Source: Bog-756 sp963727075 (GTDB taxonomy: Bacteria > Actinomycetota > Acidimicrobiia > Acidimicrobiales > RAAP-2). Taken from it: a stretch of 64,000 bases of DNA. A program made the translations under genes and the position numbers. Shown here piece after piece: positions 1-8,929 of this stretch. The notes under the pieces are model-generated. The model ran no database searches. It saw only the letters and a list, made by a program, of their open reading frames with translations, and was not told the DNA's origin. The stretch covers positions 1-64,000 of the forward strand of contig CAVSET010000002.1 of the NCBI GenBank assembly GCA_963727075.1. The letters run 5' to 3'. How positions within the stretch are numbered: the first letter of the stretch is position 1; each line of letters begins with the position of its first letter.

Positions 1-204
1 CACGGTGATCCGCCACCGCGGACAGCCAGACCAAGTCCTACCGGTCGGATGTGAGGCAACGGTGCCGACTGTGCGTCACGTACCCGCAAAAGTGCCGCGT
101 GCGATCGTCTCAGGCGTCTCTCAGCGATCTCAGGACGGCCCGACACCGCTCATCGACATCTCAGGGCTGGGTAGCCCAGAACGTGTAGCTTCGAACCTCG
201 CCCC

Positions 205-262
205 GGCTGTCCCCGATCGCCGGGAGCGGGGCGCTTATTGAGATCTCAACTGCGGAGGTTGA
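205..262 (+). repeat. Cassette site 1 (long form)
   Basis: Dispersed structured repeat. It reads GTCCCC, then GATCGCCGGG, then GCGCTTATTGAG and a GATCTCA arm. The same arm recurs after the sites at 5981 and 42317 (and, diverged, at 8705). Orientation is defined by the CGCCGG core followed by the TTATTGA box, so this copy points right. Confidence 0.7.
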
Positions 263-363
263 TCCCAGTCCTCAGACGGATGCCTCAGCTTCAATGGCTG
301 AGGATAGGGCATCGAGGGGCAACCAGGGCGACTGCTCGCTGATCACACCGATTCCGCCCTGAC

Positions 364-2099
364 CTATAGCCCAAACGCCTTCTTCAGGTCCGCCGCCGTC
401 ACGGCATTGAACTGGTGCGCCACGCGAGCGTTGTCCTCCAGCCACCGGGCGAGTGAGTAGTGAGTGAAGGTCCCGGTGACGACCTTGTGATTGAGTCGAG
501 GGTCGATGGCGACGAACTGCACGTTATTGCCAGTGGTGCCGTCGTCCTCGTCAAAGGTGACGATGATGGTGAGGTCACCCCGCGAGTAGTCCGGTCCCGC
601 CATGATTATCGGGAGCCAGGCTTGCAGGAAGGCGTCGGCTGAGGCCAATGCTCCACCGGCCACGGCGTTGTGGGCGTCATGGTCGAGGTTCGGTGCAAAC
701 TCGCCGGTGACCGGGAGGTTGCCGCTTTGGATGTCGGAGAGGAACGCCCCGCCGCTCGTCGTACCGCTAGGCACGTCGAACTGTTGGCACGCTGCCTGCT
801 CGGTCGGGTCGAGGAAGTACGGCCAAGGCGCGTGCCAGGGGACGTACAGGCCGACCTGCATGGGTCCGCAGTTGGCGGGCATGTCCTCGGCGTAGACCTT
901 GGCCGTCTTGTGAGCTGCCACCGTCTGGCCGAAGACCGATGGCGGGGGCGGATTGCAGAGCGGGCCGACAGGGCACTGTTTGTGCGTCTGCCCCGCGAAC
1001 ATGGCCAGGTAGTCACCCAGGCTCGGGTGGATAACGGCGAAGTAGTTGGTCGCCGTTCCGAACTGGTTGCCCAGGCTCGTCAGGTACGGCATCGCGGCAA
1101 TGGACCCGGCCCTGGTGGCGTTCTCCTCGGGGATCACCAAGACCTTGTGCGTCCCAGGCGGGTGGTGGTGGTGGTGGTGGTAGTGGCGGCGGCGGCGGAG
1201 CCGGTGGCGTGCCCCCGAACACCGGGCTAGGAGGCAGGCCACCGTCAGTCCCGGCCATACCGACCACCGGCTGGTTGAGGTGGATCGCCCCGGTCGACCC
1301 GTAGAAGCCAGCATCCCCGCCGCTGAAGATGCCACCATCGGCGGCTACGAACCAGTAGCCGCCCCCGTCGGCTGGTAGCCGATATGCCGACCACAGGCCG
1401 ATTGAGCCGGAGGTTTCCGGTCGACCCGTAGAACGGAGCGCCAAAGGCAAACACCCCGCCATCGGAAGCCACCAACCAGTAGCCACCGGTCCCGCGGTCG
1501 GCGGCGATACCCACCACCGGGGAGTTGAGGGGCTGTCCACCCATCGAGCCGCGGAAGACTGCGTCGCCGAAGGCGAAGATGCCCCCGTCCGACGCCACCA
1601 GCCAGTAGCCACCTCCATCAGAGGTCGGCGTCATCCCGACCACCGGCCGGTTGAGGTGCAGGCTGCCGGTCGACCCATGGAACCGGGCATCACCGAAGGC
1701 GAAGATGCCGCCATCAGAGGCGACGAGCCAGTACCCGTGGCCAGTCGATGTGGAGGCCATACCCACGATTGGCTTGTTCAGGTGAATGGCACCAGTCGAC
1801 CCGTAGAAGGCGGCGTCCCCGCCGCTGAAGATGCCACCATCGGCGGCGACCAACCAGTAGCCCCTCCCACTCGGGGTGGCCGCCATGCCCACCATCGGTT
1901 GGTTGATGCGCATATTGCCGGTGGAGCCATGGAAGGCAGCACCACCGAAGGCGAAGACACCGCCGTCGCTGGCTACCGTCCAATATCCCCGGCCCATGGG
2001 GCCAGTGGTTGCCGAAGAGGTAGCCCCCCGGGACCCAACGAACGCCGCGATGGCGGCCAAGAGAACCGCACCCAGCGCGAGATACCGACGTAGCGTCAT
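364..2099 (-). pseudogene. Secreted YWLVA-repeat protein with C-terminal phosphoesterase domain (two frame breaks)
   Basis: The chosen ATG at 2099 follows a GGAG box and starts a signal peptide (MTLRRYLALGAVLLAAIAAF). Then come about six repeats of roughly 44 residues with the pattern GYWLVA-DGGIF-FG---FYGSTG---LN-PVVG, a proline-rich linker, and a domain beginning KVLVIPEEN with MPYLTSLGNQFG and HPSLGDYLAMFAG, which is the acid phosphatase/phospholipase C-like phosphoesterase family. The repeats change frame near 1370, apparently by one extra base, and again within the CCA-rich linker near 1155-1200. It is therefore either a pseudogene or carries two assembly indels. The domain order (wall-like repeats, linker, enzyme) suggests a secreted or surface enzyme. 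The substrate is unknown. Confidence 0.75.
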
Positions 2100-2760
2100 C
2101 AACCCAGCTCCACAGGGGGCAGCTCTCTGTATCCGTTCGCGATGAGCACTACTCCATCTGCCCCGACCCAACACTGTCAACTGCTCACACAGAGCGTGAG
2201 AATCTCACTACACCTGGTGACTGATTGCTTGAAAGCCGATTCGAGAACGCTGTCCTCAAACGGGGGGAAGGGGACGGGTTTTGTCCTCGGTGCCCTGGGT
2301 ACGGTGCTCGCCGCCGGGTCCGTTGAGTGGGGGTTCCGCCGCCTCTGCTCCGGACCCGGCGTCTACAGGGAATCCGTTTGCCGTCGGGCGCAGCGCGGGT
2401 ACTGCTCATGTACCCGAGGCGAAGGCGGGCAGCCATTGCTTCGGGGGAACCAGTGCCTCTCACAGTGCTCCGTGGGATGGGTCGGTGGCTGTCCGGAAGG
2501 GGCGGTCACCGGCCCGTAGGCGCTGACCTCTGAGACGGAGCCCGTGGAAGTGTATGCGTCATAGCGGCTCACAGGTCCGTCCAAGCCGCGCACCATACGA
2601 TGCCGAAGTCGGGGCCGGAGATGGATGGCAGGATGGCAATCCCCCTTCGGAACCGGCCCACCTGAAGGTCAGACTGGTGGAGCCTCAGGGGTGCTCGACT
2701 TCGAAGCGACGACGAAGCCCATCACGACAATCCAAATAGGATCGCCAAGATTCCAAGCCC
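2100..2760. other. Stretch without a recognisable gene
   Basis: No reading frame with a ribosome binding site or recognisable domain was found on either strand. Confidence 0.5.
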
Positions 2761-2865
2761 AAGGCGACGGCCGAGTTCGCGCGCGTTCTAAAGCCGGGCG
2801 GACGTCTCTGCTCATCGGCATGGGTCAAGCCCGAGGACAACCCGTGGACGATGCGTCAGCCTTCA
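2761..2865 (+). pseudogene. Fragment of a SAM-dependent methyltransferase
   Basis: Reading from 2761 gives AEFARVLKPGGRLC followed by WVKPEDNPWT. The first part is the conserved segment after motif III of class I methyltransferases (VLKPGGR). No start codon, SAM-binding motif I or continuation is visible, so this is a relic about 35 codons long. It lies just upstream of a cassette site, as if an older cassette had been truncated. Confidence 0.5.
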
Positions 2866-2978
2866 GATCCCACCGGGATCAGCGCTAAGAACGCTGGACG
2901 TGGCGCTGGCTTTCAGCGGTGGTGGCGATACTCGACCAATCGCCGAATGGACTTTGACTTAGCTCGAAGGATTCGACG

Positions 2979-3041
2979 ACTGCCCCTGATCGCCGGGTCG
3001 GCGGTGGTTATTGACTGTGGCCAAACGGCACTTTGTGGACA
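2979..3041 (+). repeat. Cassette site 2 (long form)
   Basis: Contains TGCCCCTGAT, the hairpin CGCCG-GGT-CGGCG, the box GGTTATTGACTG and a distal AACGGCAC that pairs with the start. It points right and lies upstream of the reductase gene at 3115. Confidence 0.75.
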
Positions 3042-3114
3042 GGCGGCTCGGCTTCGCTCAGCGTTAGCGTGTACCAGTTGCATATCTCAATCACCCAATG
3101 CTTCGGAGGCCGCC

Positions 3115-3760
3115 ATGTCCCAGGTCCGTGTCCACAACTTCTCAATCTCCCTGGACGGATTTGGGACCGGCGAGGGCATGACGTTCGACGCCCCGTTCGG
3201 CCACGCCGGGCATCGGCTCCACGAGTGGATGTTCGCGACCCGGTTCGGCCGCCGTGAAGTCCTCGGCGAGTCGGGCGGCACCGAGGGGGTCGATCACGTG
3301 ATGGCCGACCAGTACGGACCCGGGATCGGTGCGGAGATCATGGGCGCGGGCAAGTTCGGCCCTCCGGGCTGGCAGGACGACCCGAAGTGGCGCGGGTGGT
3401 GGGGCGACAACCCACCGTTCCACACGCCGACGTACGTCCTGACCCACAATCCGCGCCCGTCGCTGGAGATGGACGGTGGTACGACGTTCCACTTCCTCGA
3501 CGCCGCGCCAGCGGATGCACTCGGAGTGGCGCGGGACGGAGCCGCCGGTCAGGACGTCCGCATTGGCGGGGGCCCGACCACGATGCGCCGCGTTCATTGC
3601 CGCCGGTCTCGTCGACCATCTGCACGTCGTGCAGGTTCCGATTCTGCTCGGCCGCGGCGTTCGGCTGTGGGACGGCCTGGAGGCGTTGGAGCAGCAGTAC
3701 GACGTGGAGGCGGTCTCGTCACCGAGCGGCGTCACTCACCTGACCTTCACACGCCGATGA
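3115..3760 (+). pseudogene. RibD/DHFR-fold reductase family protein (one frame break)
   Basis: ATG at 3115 follows GGAGG. The start MSQVRVHNFSISLDGF is typical of the RibD C-terminal/dihydrofolate reductase-like family, which binds NADPH. GGGPTTMR near residue 155 is the usual glycine-rich nucleotide loop. Just after it the frame breaks (about 3580, one extra base), and the expected C-terminus continues in the next frame as AFIAAGLVDHLHVVQVPILLG to the stop at 3760. Repaired length is about 214 residues, normal for the family. Together with the cassette sites on both sides it makes a one-gene unit. The physiological substrate cannot be told. Confidence 0.75.
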
Positions 3761-3782
3761 CCGATCCTGCGACGAACTGACG

Positions 3783-3813
3783 ACCTGCCCCTGAACGCCG
3801 GGTAGGTGGGACA
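3783..3813 (+). repeat. Cassette site 3 (short form)
   Basis: CCTGCCCCTGAACGCCGGG followed by TAGGTGGGACACC. The stem CGCC/GGTG contains G-T pairing, and the outer arms are GTCC-like. It begins 23 bases after the reductase stop and points right. Confidence 0.6.
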
Positions 3814-3946
3814 CCTTGAGCGTCCCCGACCGGCACATCCGGGCGTGTGGATAACTGCTAGAGGAGTGCCCGTGATCCGGCACGACGCCGGAGCGGCGTG
3901 CCGTTGGCTCGTACAGTAGGGGTTGCAAGCGGAAGGGAGCATCACC

Positions 3947-4411
3947 ATGGTGGAAGTGGACGTGCTGCAGCGTGCTCTAAGCGAGTGTTGGGCAGCGGAA
4001 GTCTCGGGTGTTAGCTACTACAAGGCGCTCGGCGAGCGGCTCCCCGATCACCGTCAAGAATTCGATGTCCTTGCATCTGTGGAGAAGACGACAAGAGACC
4101 TCATCGAGGCTGTTGCTCGAAGGTATGGGGTGTCGATCGACCAAGACGAGGCCGAACGCATCGGCGCTGAAGTGGCCGAAGTGGGCAACGACTGGAAGGA
4201 AGTCTTGGCGAACGCCTTGGCATACACGCCAGATACGTTGAGGATGTACACGAACCTTGCGGACGTACTGCCTGAGGAGGAATCCGCTTTGGGTGAGGCC
4301 GTCGTCGAGCATGAGCGTGCGCAGATCGTCCTGTTCGAGTGCGCTGCCACGGGTAGGGCAAACGACTGGTCTGCGATTGATGCATTTCTAGATCAGCACC
4401 GTCCTTCGTAA
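3947..4411 (+). CDS. Ferritin-like four-helix-bundle protein, unknown function
   Basis: The start is the ATG at 3947 preceded by GGAAGGGAG, giving 154 residues. The protein is all-helical and acidic, without signal peptide or membrane segment. Helical segments carry spaced E and H residues (ECWAAEV, DHRQEFDVL, VEHERAQ), which resembles rubrerythrin/ferritin-like bundles, but the full set of di-iron ligands cannot be assigned by eye. It sits alone between two cassette sites. It could equally be a DUF-type helical bundle without metal. Confidence 0.6.
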   Translation: MVEVDVLQRALSECWAAEVSGVSYYKALGERLPDHRQEFDVLASVEKTTRDLIEAVARRYGVSIDQDEAERIGAEVAEVGNDWKEVLANALAYTPDTLRMYTNLADVLPEEESALGEAVVEHERAQIVLFECAATGRANDWSAIDAFLDQHRPS

Positions 4412-4413
4412 AG

Positions 4414-4468
4414 GGTGCCGTTGTCCGGCGGCGTCCGTCGAGGCGTGACGCCGCCCCTGCCCCACAAC
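4414..4468 (+). repeat. Left half of cassette site 4, interrupted by an IS110 element
   Basis: The sequence ends in CTGCCCCACAAC, the same left arm as in the intact short site at 27886 (CTGCCCCACAACACCGGG on the minus strand). The right half resumes at 5981 after the insertion. Confidence 0.65.
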
Positions 4469-4725
4469 AATGACAATGTCCCGCAGGGTCCACCGCTTGA
4501 CTGCTGGTTCTCAATAGCTTCGGGAGCACTGGGAGATTCTGCCTGACTTGGTGTTCTGGGGCGTCTTGTGACGTCGTCGGCTGAGTTCTTCCAGGCGCAC
4601 ATTGACAACGGCACGCCCCGTCTCTGAGGTTGGGTGATTGGTCCGGCTTGCGCCACAAGTCGGACCGCCCGTCACTCCGATCGGGGACGGCCGTGCCACC
4701 CCTCAACCGCTTAAGGAAGGAAGGG

Positions 4726-5775
4726 ATGGCCATGACCATCGTAGAAGCCGCGCCCGGTATCACCGGTGGTGTCGACACCCACTTGGACGTCCACCTGGCT
4801 GCAGCCCTGGACCCGCTGGGCAGGCTGATCGGGACCGAACCGTTCGAAGCCAACGCCGCAGGCTACAAAGCACTGCTCTCATGGTTCGAGGGCTTCGGTG
4901 AAGTGACCATGATCGGGGTCGAGGGGACCGGTTCCTATGGGGTCGGACTGGCCCGGTTCCTTCGTCGACGGGGCATCGACGTGGTCGAGGTCAACCGACC
5001 CAACCGTCAGGCCCGGCGCAACCACGGCAAGTCCGACCCCCTCGATGCCATCGAGGCGGCTCGGGCGGCTCTCAGTGGCCGGGCCTCAGGTGCCGGCAAG
5101 ACCATGGACGGACCCATCGAGGCCATCCGGGTGTTGGTGGTGGCCAAGCGCTCGGCCCGCCAGGCCCGGGTGAAGGCCATCGTCCAGATGCGGCACCTGG
5201 GAATTACCGCCCCTGACCAGCTCCATGCCCGCCTGAAGGGTCTGAGCGTCACGGCCCTCGTCGCCGAGGGAGCAAAGCTCCGACCCAGTCGATCTGCCGA
5301 TCCGGTGACCGCGGCCACCAAGGCATCCCTCTCCTCGCTGGCTCACCGGATCCAGGCGCTCGACGACGAACTCGTCGAGCTGAACGAGAAGATCGAGTCG
5401 CTCTTGATCGCCACGGCCCCCGATCTGCTGGGCCTGTTCGGCGTCGGACCCGACACCGCTGCCGCTCTGTTGGTGGCCGCCGGCGACAACCCCGAGCGGC
5501 TCCACTCGGAGGCCGCCTGGGCCCACCTCTGCGGTGTCTCTCCGGTGCCGGCCGACTCGGGGAAGAACGCCGGACACCTTCGACGCCACGACGGCGGCGA
5601 CCGACAGGCCAACAGCGCCCTGTGGCGGATCGCCATGGTCCGGATCGCCCATGACCCCGAGACCACTCACTACTTCGACCGCCGGGTGAAGGATGGAAAG
5701 ACCAAGCGGGATGTCATCCGGATCCTCCAGCGCTACATCGCCCGCGAGACCTATCGCTACCTCCCTCGCGGCTGA
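4726..5775 (+). CDS. IS110 family transposase (copy A)
   Basis: The start at ATG 4726 follows GGAAGG, giving 349 residues. The N-terminal RuvC-like DEDD domain shows GVDTHLDVH (D17), GVEGTGSYG and KSDPLDAIEAAR. The C-terminal transposase-20 domain shows GLFGVGPDTAA, a helix-hairpin-helix-like segment, and CGVSPVPADSG with the catalytic-region serine. This is the normal order and length for IS110 recombinases, which move through a circular intermediate guided by an element-encoded RNA. The copy at 19657 encodes an identical protein, indicating recent transposition. Confidence 0.92.
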   Translation: MAMTIVEAAPGITGGVDTHLDVHLAAALDPLGRLIGTEPFEANAAGYKALLSWFEGFGEVTMIGVEGTGSYGVGLARFLRRRGIDVVEVNRPNRQARRNHGKSDPLDAIEAARAALSGRASGAGKTMDGPIEAIRVLVVAKRSARQARVKAIVQMRHLGITAPDQLHARLKGLSVTALVAEGAKLRPSRSADPVTAATKASLSSLAHRIQALDDELVELNEKIESLLIATAPDLLGLFGVGPDTAAALLVAAGDNPERLHSEAAWAHLCGVSPVPADSGKNAGHLRRHDGGDRQANSALWRIAMVRIAHDPETTHYFDRRVKDGKTKRDVIRILQRYIARETYRYLPRG

Positions 5776-5783
5776 AGCCCCGT

Positions 5784-5855
5784 GGTGTGGGTCTGGCTCA
5801 CCCCATAACTGTCGTCCTTCGGGACTGACTTCCCGGCGACCCGCCGACCCACGCC
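5784..5855 (+). ncRNA. Predicted target-guide RNA segment of the IS110/IS1111 element (copy A)
   Basis: An outer stem pairs GGTGTGGGTC (5784-5793) with GACCCACGCC (5846-5855), with one G-U pair. Inside is a short stem GTCC-TTCG-GGAC capped by a UUCG tetraloop. Flanking that stem are CCCCATAAC (5801-5809) and CCCGGCGAC (5832-5840). The first equals the left insertion flank apart from one position (CCCCACAAC in copy A, CCCCATACC in copy B). The second is the exact reverse complement of the right flank GTCGCCGGG. This matches the known bridge/seek RNA layout, where two loop guides pair with opposite strands of left and right target. The donor-binding part was not resolved. Confidence 0.7.
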
Positions 5856-5980
5856 TCGGGCTCTGTTTCTAGAGACGTGTGACTTCGTAAGAGCATGCCT
5901 TCGCTTGTCGAGTGGCTCATCATTGTTGTGTCCGCTGTCTCAACCTCGAAGCCCCGTGCAGGGCTTGACATTGATAGGAG

Positions 5981-6060
5981 CGTCGCCGGGGGTGGGGCGC
6001 TTTATTGAGATCTCAGCTACGGAGGTTGACCCCAATCCTCAGACGAATGCCTCAGCTTCA
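5981..6060 (+). repeat. Right half of cassette site 4
   Basis: Begins CGTCGCCGGG, then GGTGGGGCGC, TTTATTGAGATCTCA and an arm ending in a CTCAGCTTCAATG stretch. It is closely similar to the site at 205, which identifies it as the other half of the site split by the IS110 insertion. Confidence 0.7.
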
Positions 6061-6360
6061 ATGACTGAATTCAAAGGTCCTGTCGACGGATTGCAAGCTG
6101 GCCGTTCGGTAGGCGCGCTGGACGAAAAGGTGCCCTCTTCGTGCCCTGAAAACGACGTTCGGCCACTCGAGGTGCGGGTCCATCACCTCCCCACGCCCCC
6201 GGCCGTCTGATCCCCTGTAGATCCCGAACCGCAGCCACTGGAGCCGGACGTGTCGGGCAATCCGCCCACGCCGCCTTTGGCACCAGCCTGAATTTGGACC
6301 CGCCTGGCACAGCCCGTTGCCCCCGTGCCGCAACCGTGCGACCCGGGGGCAACCGACGAG
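6061..6360. other. Intergenic stretch without a recognisable gene
   Basis: Lies downstream of the minus-strand repeat protein and after a cassette half-site. No supported coding frame was found. Confidence 0.5.
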
Positions 6361-8406
6361 CTAGCCGATCCCGACGACCGGCTTGTTGAGCTTCAGGGCG
6401 CCGGCGGAGCCGGCGAACTGGGCATTCCCGAAGGTGAAGATCCCGCCATCGGCCGCGGCCATCAGGTAGCCGCCGTTGTCCGGCGTCATCTGGCCCCCGA
6501 CCACGGGCTGGTTGAGCCGGACGCCACCCATCGAGCCGAAGAACTTGGCGTCCCCGTACGTGAACACGCCCCCGTCGGCGGCGAACAGGTCGTAGCCCCC
6601 CGCGGCGGAGGTCACGGCGCCTCCGACGATGGCGGCGTTCAGATGGCTCCCGCCGTGGGAACCATGGAACACGGCGTCACCGAAGCTGAACACCCCCCCG
6701 TCAGAGGCGAACAGGTAGTAGCCGCCGCCACTCGGGGTGGCTGCCATCCCGACGATGGGCTTGTTGAGGTGGATGGCACCGGTTGAGCCCTGGAACATGG
6801 CGTCACCGAAGCTGAACACCCCCCCGTCGGCAGCCACCAGCCAGTACCCCCGTCCATCTGGAGTCGGAGCCATGCCCACGATGGGCTGGTTGAGGCGCAT
6901 GCCGCCCGTCGAGCCGTAGAAGTTCGACGTTCCGAAGGTGAACACCCCACCGTCGGCTGCCACCAGCCAGTACCCCGGACCCACCGGGTTGGAGGCGATG
7001 CCCACTACCGGCTGGTTGAGTCGGGTTCCGCCCTCGGAGCCATAGAAACCGAAGGCACCGTAGGTGAACACCCCACCGTCCGAGGCGGCCAGGCGATAAC
7101 CGCCCAGGTTGGCACCCAGCTGGCCGCTGGGATTGGGGTCGGAGACCCGGACGACTTGGCCGCTGATGCCCGGAGCGGGCCCGCTGGCCGGGATGACTCC
7201 GAAGTTGGACGCGTAGACCGAACCGTCCTGGGCCACCGTGATGCCGAGCGGGAACTCGAGGCCGGCGCTGGCCAGGGTGGTCCGGCTGCCGTCCGCGTTT
7301 ATCCTGATGATCGCTCCCGGAGCCGGCAGGCCAGGGCCCGAGAGCGCGGGGTCATTGATTCCGGCCGTGTCGATCTCCATGACCAGCAACCGTCCGGCCT
7401 GGTCGAAGGCGATGCTCCCAATCATGGTCAGGCCACTGGCATAGACGGTGGGCGTCCCACCGGGGGCGATACGGTAGACGTTGACGTCCCCGACGTCGTT
7501 GCTGGAAGCTCCGCCCAGCTCACCGACGTAGAGCGCCCCGTCCGGGCCGACGGCCAAGGAGGTCGGGACCGCCTGGGCCATCACCGATCCACCGCCCGAC
7601 GGCTCGGAGATTACGGGGAGCACGGCCAGGGTGGAGATCTGGCCGGCCGCGTTCACGAAGAGGATGTCGTTGGCGGCGGCGTCGGCCACAGCGAAGCCAC
7701 CGTTGTAGGCCACGAGCCCGTAGGGATCGCTGTCGATAGCCTGCTCACCCGCGACCGGCGGGTTGACTTGGTCGGGGTTGTTGGCCGCCTCATAGGGGCC
7801 GAAGCTGGCCACCGACGTTGCCGTCCCCCCGCTCAATGGGGCGCTGACCAGGTCACCGAGGAGTGCGCCGGCCGGGCCGTAGGTCTGCTGGCCCGTGGTC
7901 GGGTCGATGTTCTGGTTCTGGATGACGGCGTAGATCTTGCCGTTCACGACCCGCACATCGGACACTCCGGCGCTGGCGGATCCGCCTCCGGGATTACCCA
8001 CCGAGGGCAGTCCCGTGACCACGTGGGTCACCGCCCCCTGCGGCGTGATGCGGTCGATGGTGCCCGAATTGTTGGCACAGGCGGCCTCCGTTCCCGTGAG
8101 ACAGCCGGCGCCCACGACGCCATCGCCGGCCTCGGCCACGTAGAGGTTCCCATCGGGCCCGATTGTGAGGTGATGGGGCTGATTGAGTCCGGAGGCCACC
8201 ACTTGCACGCCGGGGGTCTTCGGCGTCGCGGCATGGGTTGAGCCGCCCGAGCCCGCTCCCGCCCACGAGTGGGCCGGGAACAGTCCCAGTCCATGGGCTC
8301 CGGAGCCGGCGGACGCTGCCCCCGCCCCACCGGAGGCAATCAGTATCGCCGCGATGACCGTGCTTGCGCACGCGCCAATCCGCCAGACTCGAGATGCACT
8401 CGACAT
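6361..8406 (-). CDS. Secreted ScyD/ScyE-like beta-propeller protein with YWLVA-type C-terminal repeats
   Basis: ATG at 8406 lies 7 bases after GGAG; an alternative ATG is at 8412. The signal peptide MSSASRVWRIGACAST is followed by an NHL/ScyD-ScyE-like propeller of about 370 residues (LNQPHHLTIGPDGNLYVAEAG, PTSLAVGPDGALYVGELGG, FPLGITVAQDGSVYASNFG). The last 230 residues hold about six repeats of the GYWLVAADGGVF-FG---F-GSTGG-RLN-PVVG type shared with the protein at 364-2099. The final repeat stops abruptly after KPVVGIG. Known ScyD/ScyE-like proteins are exported and of poorly defined role. The repeats probably form a second propeller for surface attachment. Confidence 0.8.
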   Translation of the reverse strand: MSSASRVWRIGACASTVIAAILIASGGAGAASAGSGAHGLGLFPAHSWAGAGSGGSTHAATPKTPGVQVVASGLNQPHHLTIGPDGNLYVAEAGDGVVGAGCLTGTEAACANNSGTIDRITPQGAVTHVVTGLPSVGNPGGGSASAGVSDVRVVNGKIYAVIQNQNIDPTTGQQTYGPAGALLGDLVSAPLSGGTATSVASFGPYEAANNPDQVNPPVAGEQAIDSDPYGLVAYNGGFAVADAAANDILFVNAAGQISTLAVLPVISEPSGGGSVMAQAVPTSLAVGPDGALYVGELGGASSNDVGDVNVYRIAPGGTPTVYASGLTMIGSIAFDQAGRLLVMEIDTAGINDPALSGPGLPAPGAIIRINADGSRTTLASAGLEFPLGITVAQDGSVYASNFGVIPASGPAPGISGQVVRVSDPNPSGQLGANLGGYRLAASDGGVFTYGAFGFYGSEGGTRLNQPVVGIASNPVGPGYWLVAADGGVFTFGTSNFYGSTGGMRLNQPIVGMAPTPDGRGYWLVAADGGVFSFGDAMFQGSTGAIHLNKPIVGMAATPSGGGYYLFASDGGVFSFGDAVFHGSHGGSHLNAAIVGGAVTSAAGGYDLFAADGGVFTYGDAKFFGSMGGVRLNQPVVGGQMTPDNGGYLMAAADGGIFTFGNAQFAGSAGALKLNKPVVGIG

Positions 8407-8704
8407 GAACATTCTCCGCTTCCGCCCCTGGGTGGTCATTCTCTGCCCTTACCTATAACAGACTTTGACGATGACCGTAAAGCCACTTGCCCCGGTCGGA
8501 GAAATTGTGTGACCGGCCTCCAGCCGTATGGGACACGAGCATCACATACGGTCCATACAGGTCGGATCAAGCCTTCTCGTCCCGATGTCGCTCTACTGAT
8601 TACGACGTGGTGGGACCCTCGTCACTCAGGGTTCGGAAGTGATGTGGATAGCACCCCTGAGGGGGTCAAGGGATTCTCGGTCGCCTCTACTGCGGTGAAC
8701 CACC

Positions 8705-8909
8705 GAATCTCTCAGCAGCGGGGGGTGAACCCGATCCTCATACGAACGCTCGCATCTTCAATGGCTGAGGATAGGGCATCGAGGGGCAACCAAGGCGACT
8801 GCTGGCTGACCGCACCGGTTCCGCCCTGACCTATAGCCCAAGCGCCTTCTTCAGGTCCGCCGCCGTCAGGCGTTGAACTGGTGCGCCACGCCAGCGTTGT
8901 CCTCCAGCC
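8705..8909 (+). repeat. Duplicated tail of the phosphoesterase gene with cassette-site arm
   Basis: This stretch repeats, at about 90 percent identity by eye, the segment 240-443: the arm of cassette site 1 (diverged), TTCAATGGCTGAGG, and the last 80 or so bases of the phosphoesterase gene. The copy is cut off at 8910 where the minus-strand transposase relic begins. Confidence 0.7.
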
Positions 8910-8929
8910 TGTGGTTGCCAAGAAACACG

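Larger units (their letters stand above)
4469..5980 (+). mobile_element. IS110/IS1111-type insertion sequence, copy A
   Basis: The boundaries come from comparison with the inverted copy at 19452-20963: identity begins at CAATGACAATGTCC and ends at GATAGGAGCGTCGCCGGG, of which the last part is target. There are no terminal inverted repeats at the tips, but CAATGTC occurs subterminally at both ends in inverted orientation, as in the IS1111 group. No target duplication is seen. About 257 bases precede the gene and about 200 follow it; the latter hold a predicted guide RNA. The insertion is inside a cassette site at the CGCCGG core. Confidence 0.85.

Noticed and set aside
1135..1215. Poly-histidine stretch in one frame
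   Set aside because: It is the shifted reading of a CCA-rich proline linker; the neighbouring frame gives the expected proline-rich linker.
4469..5980. Composite transposon formed by the two IS110 copies
   Set aside because: The copies are inverted, share no outer target duplication, and each is independently explained by insertion into its own cassette site.
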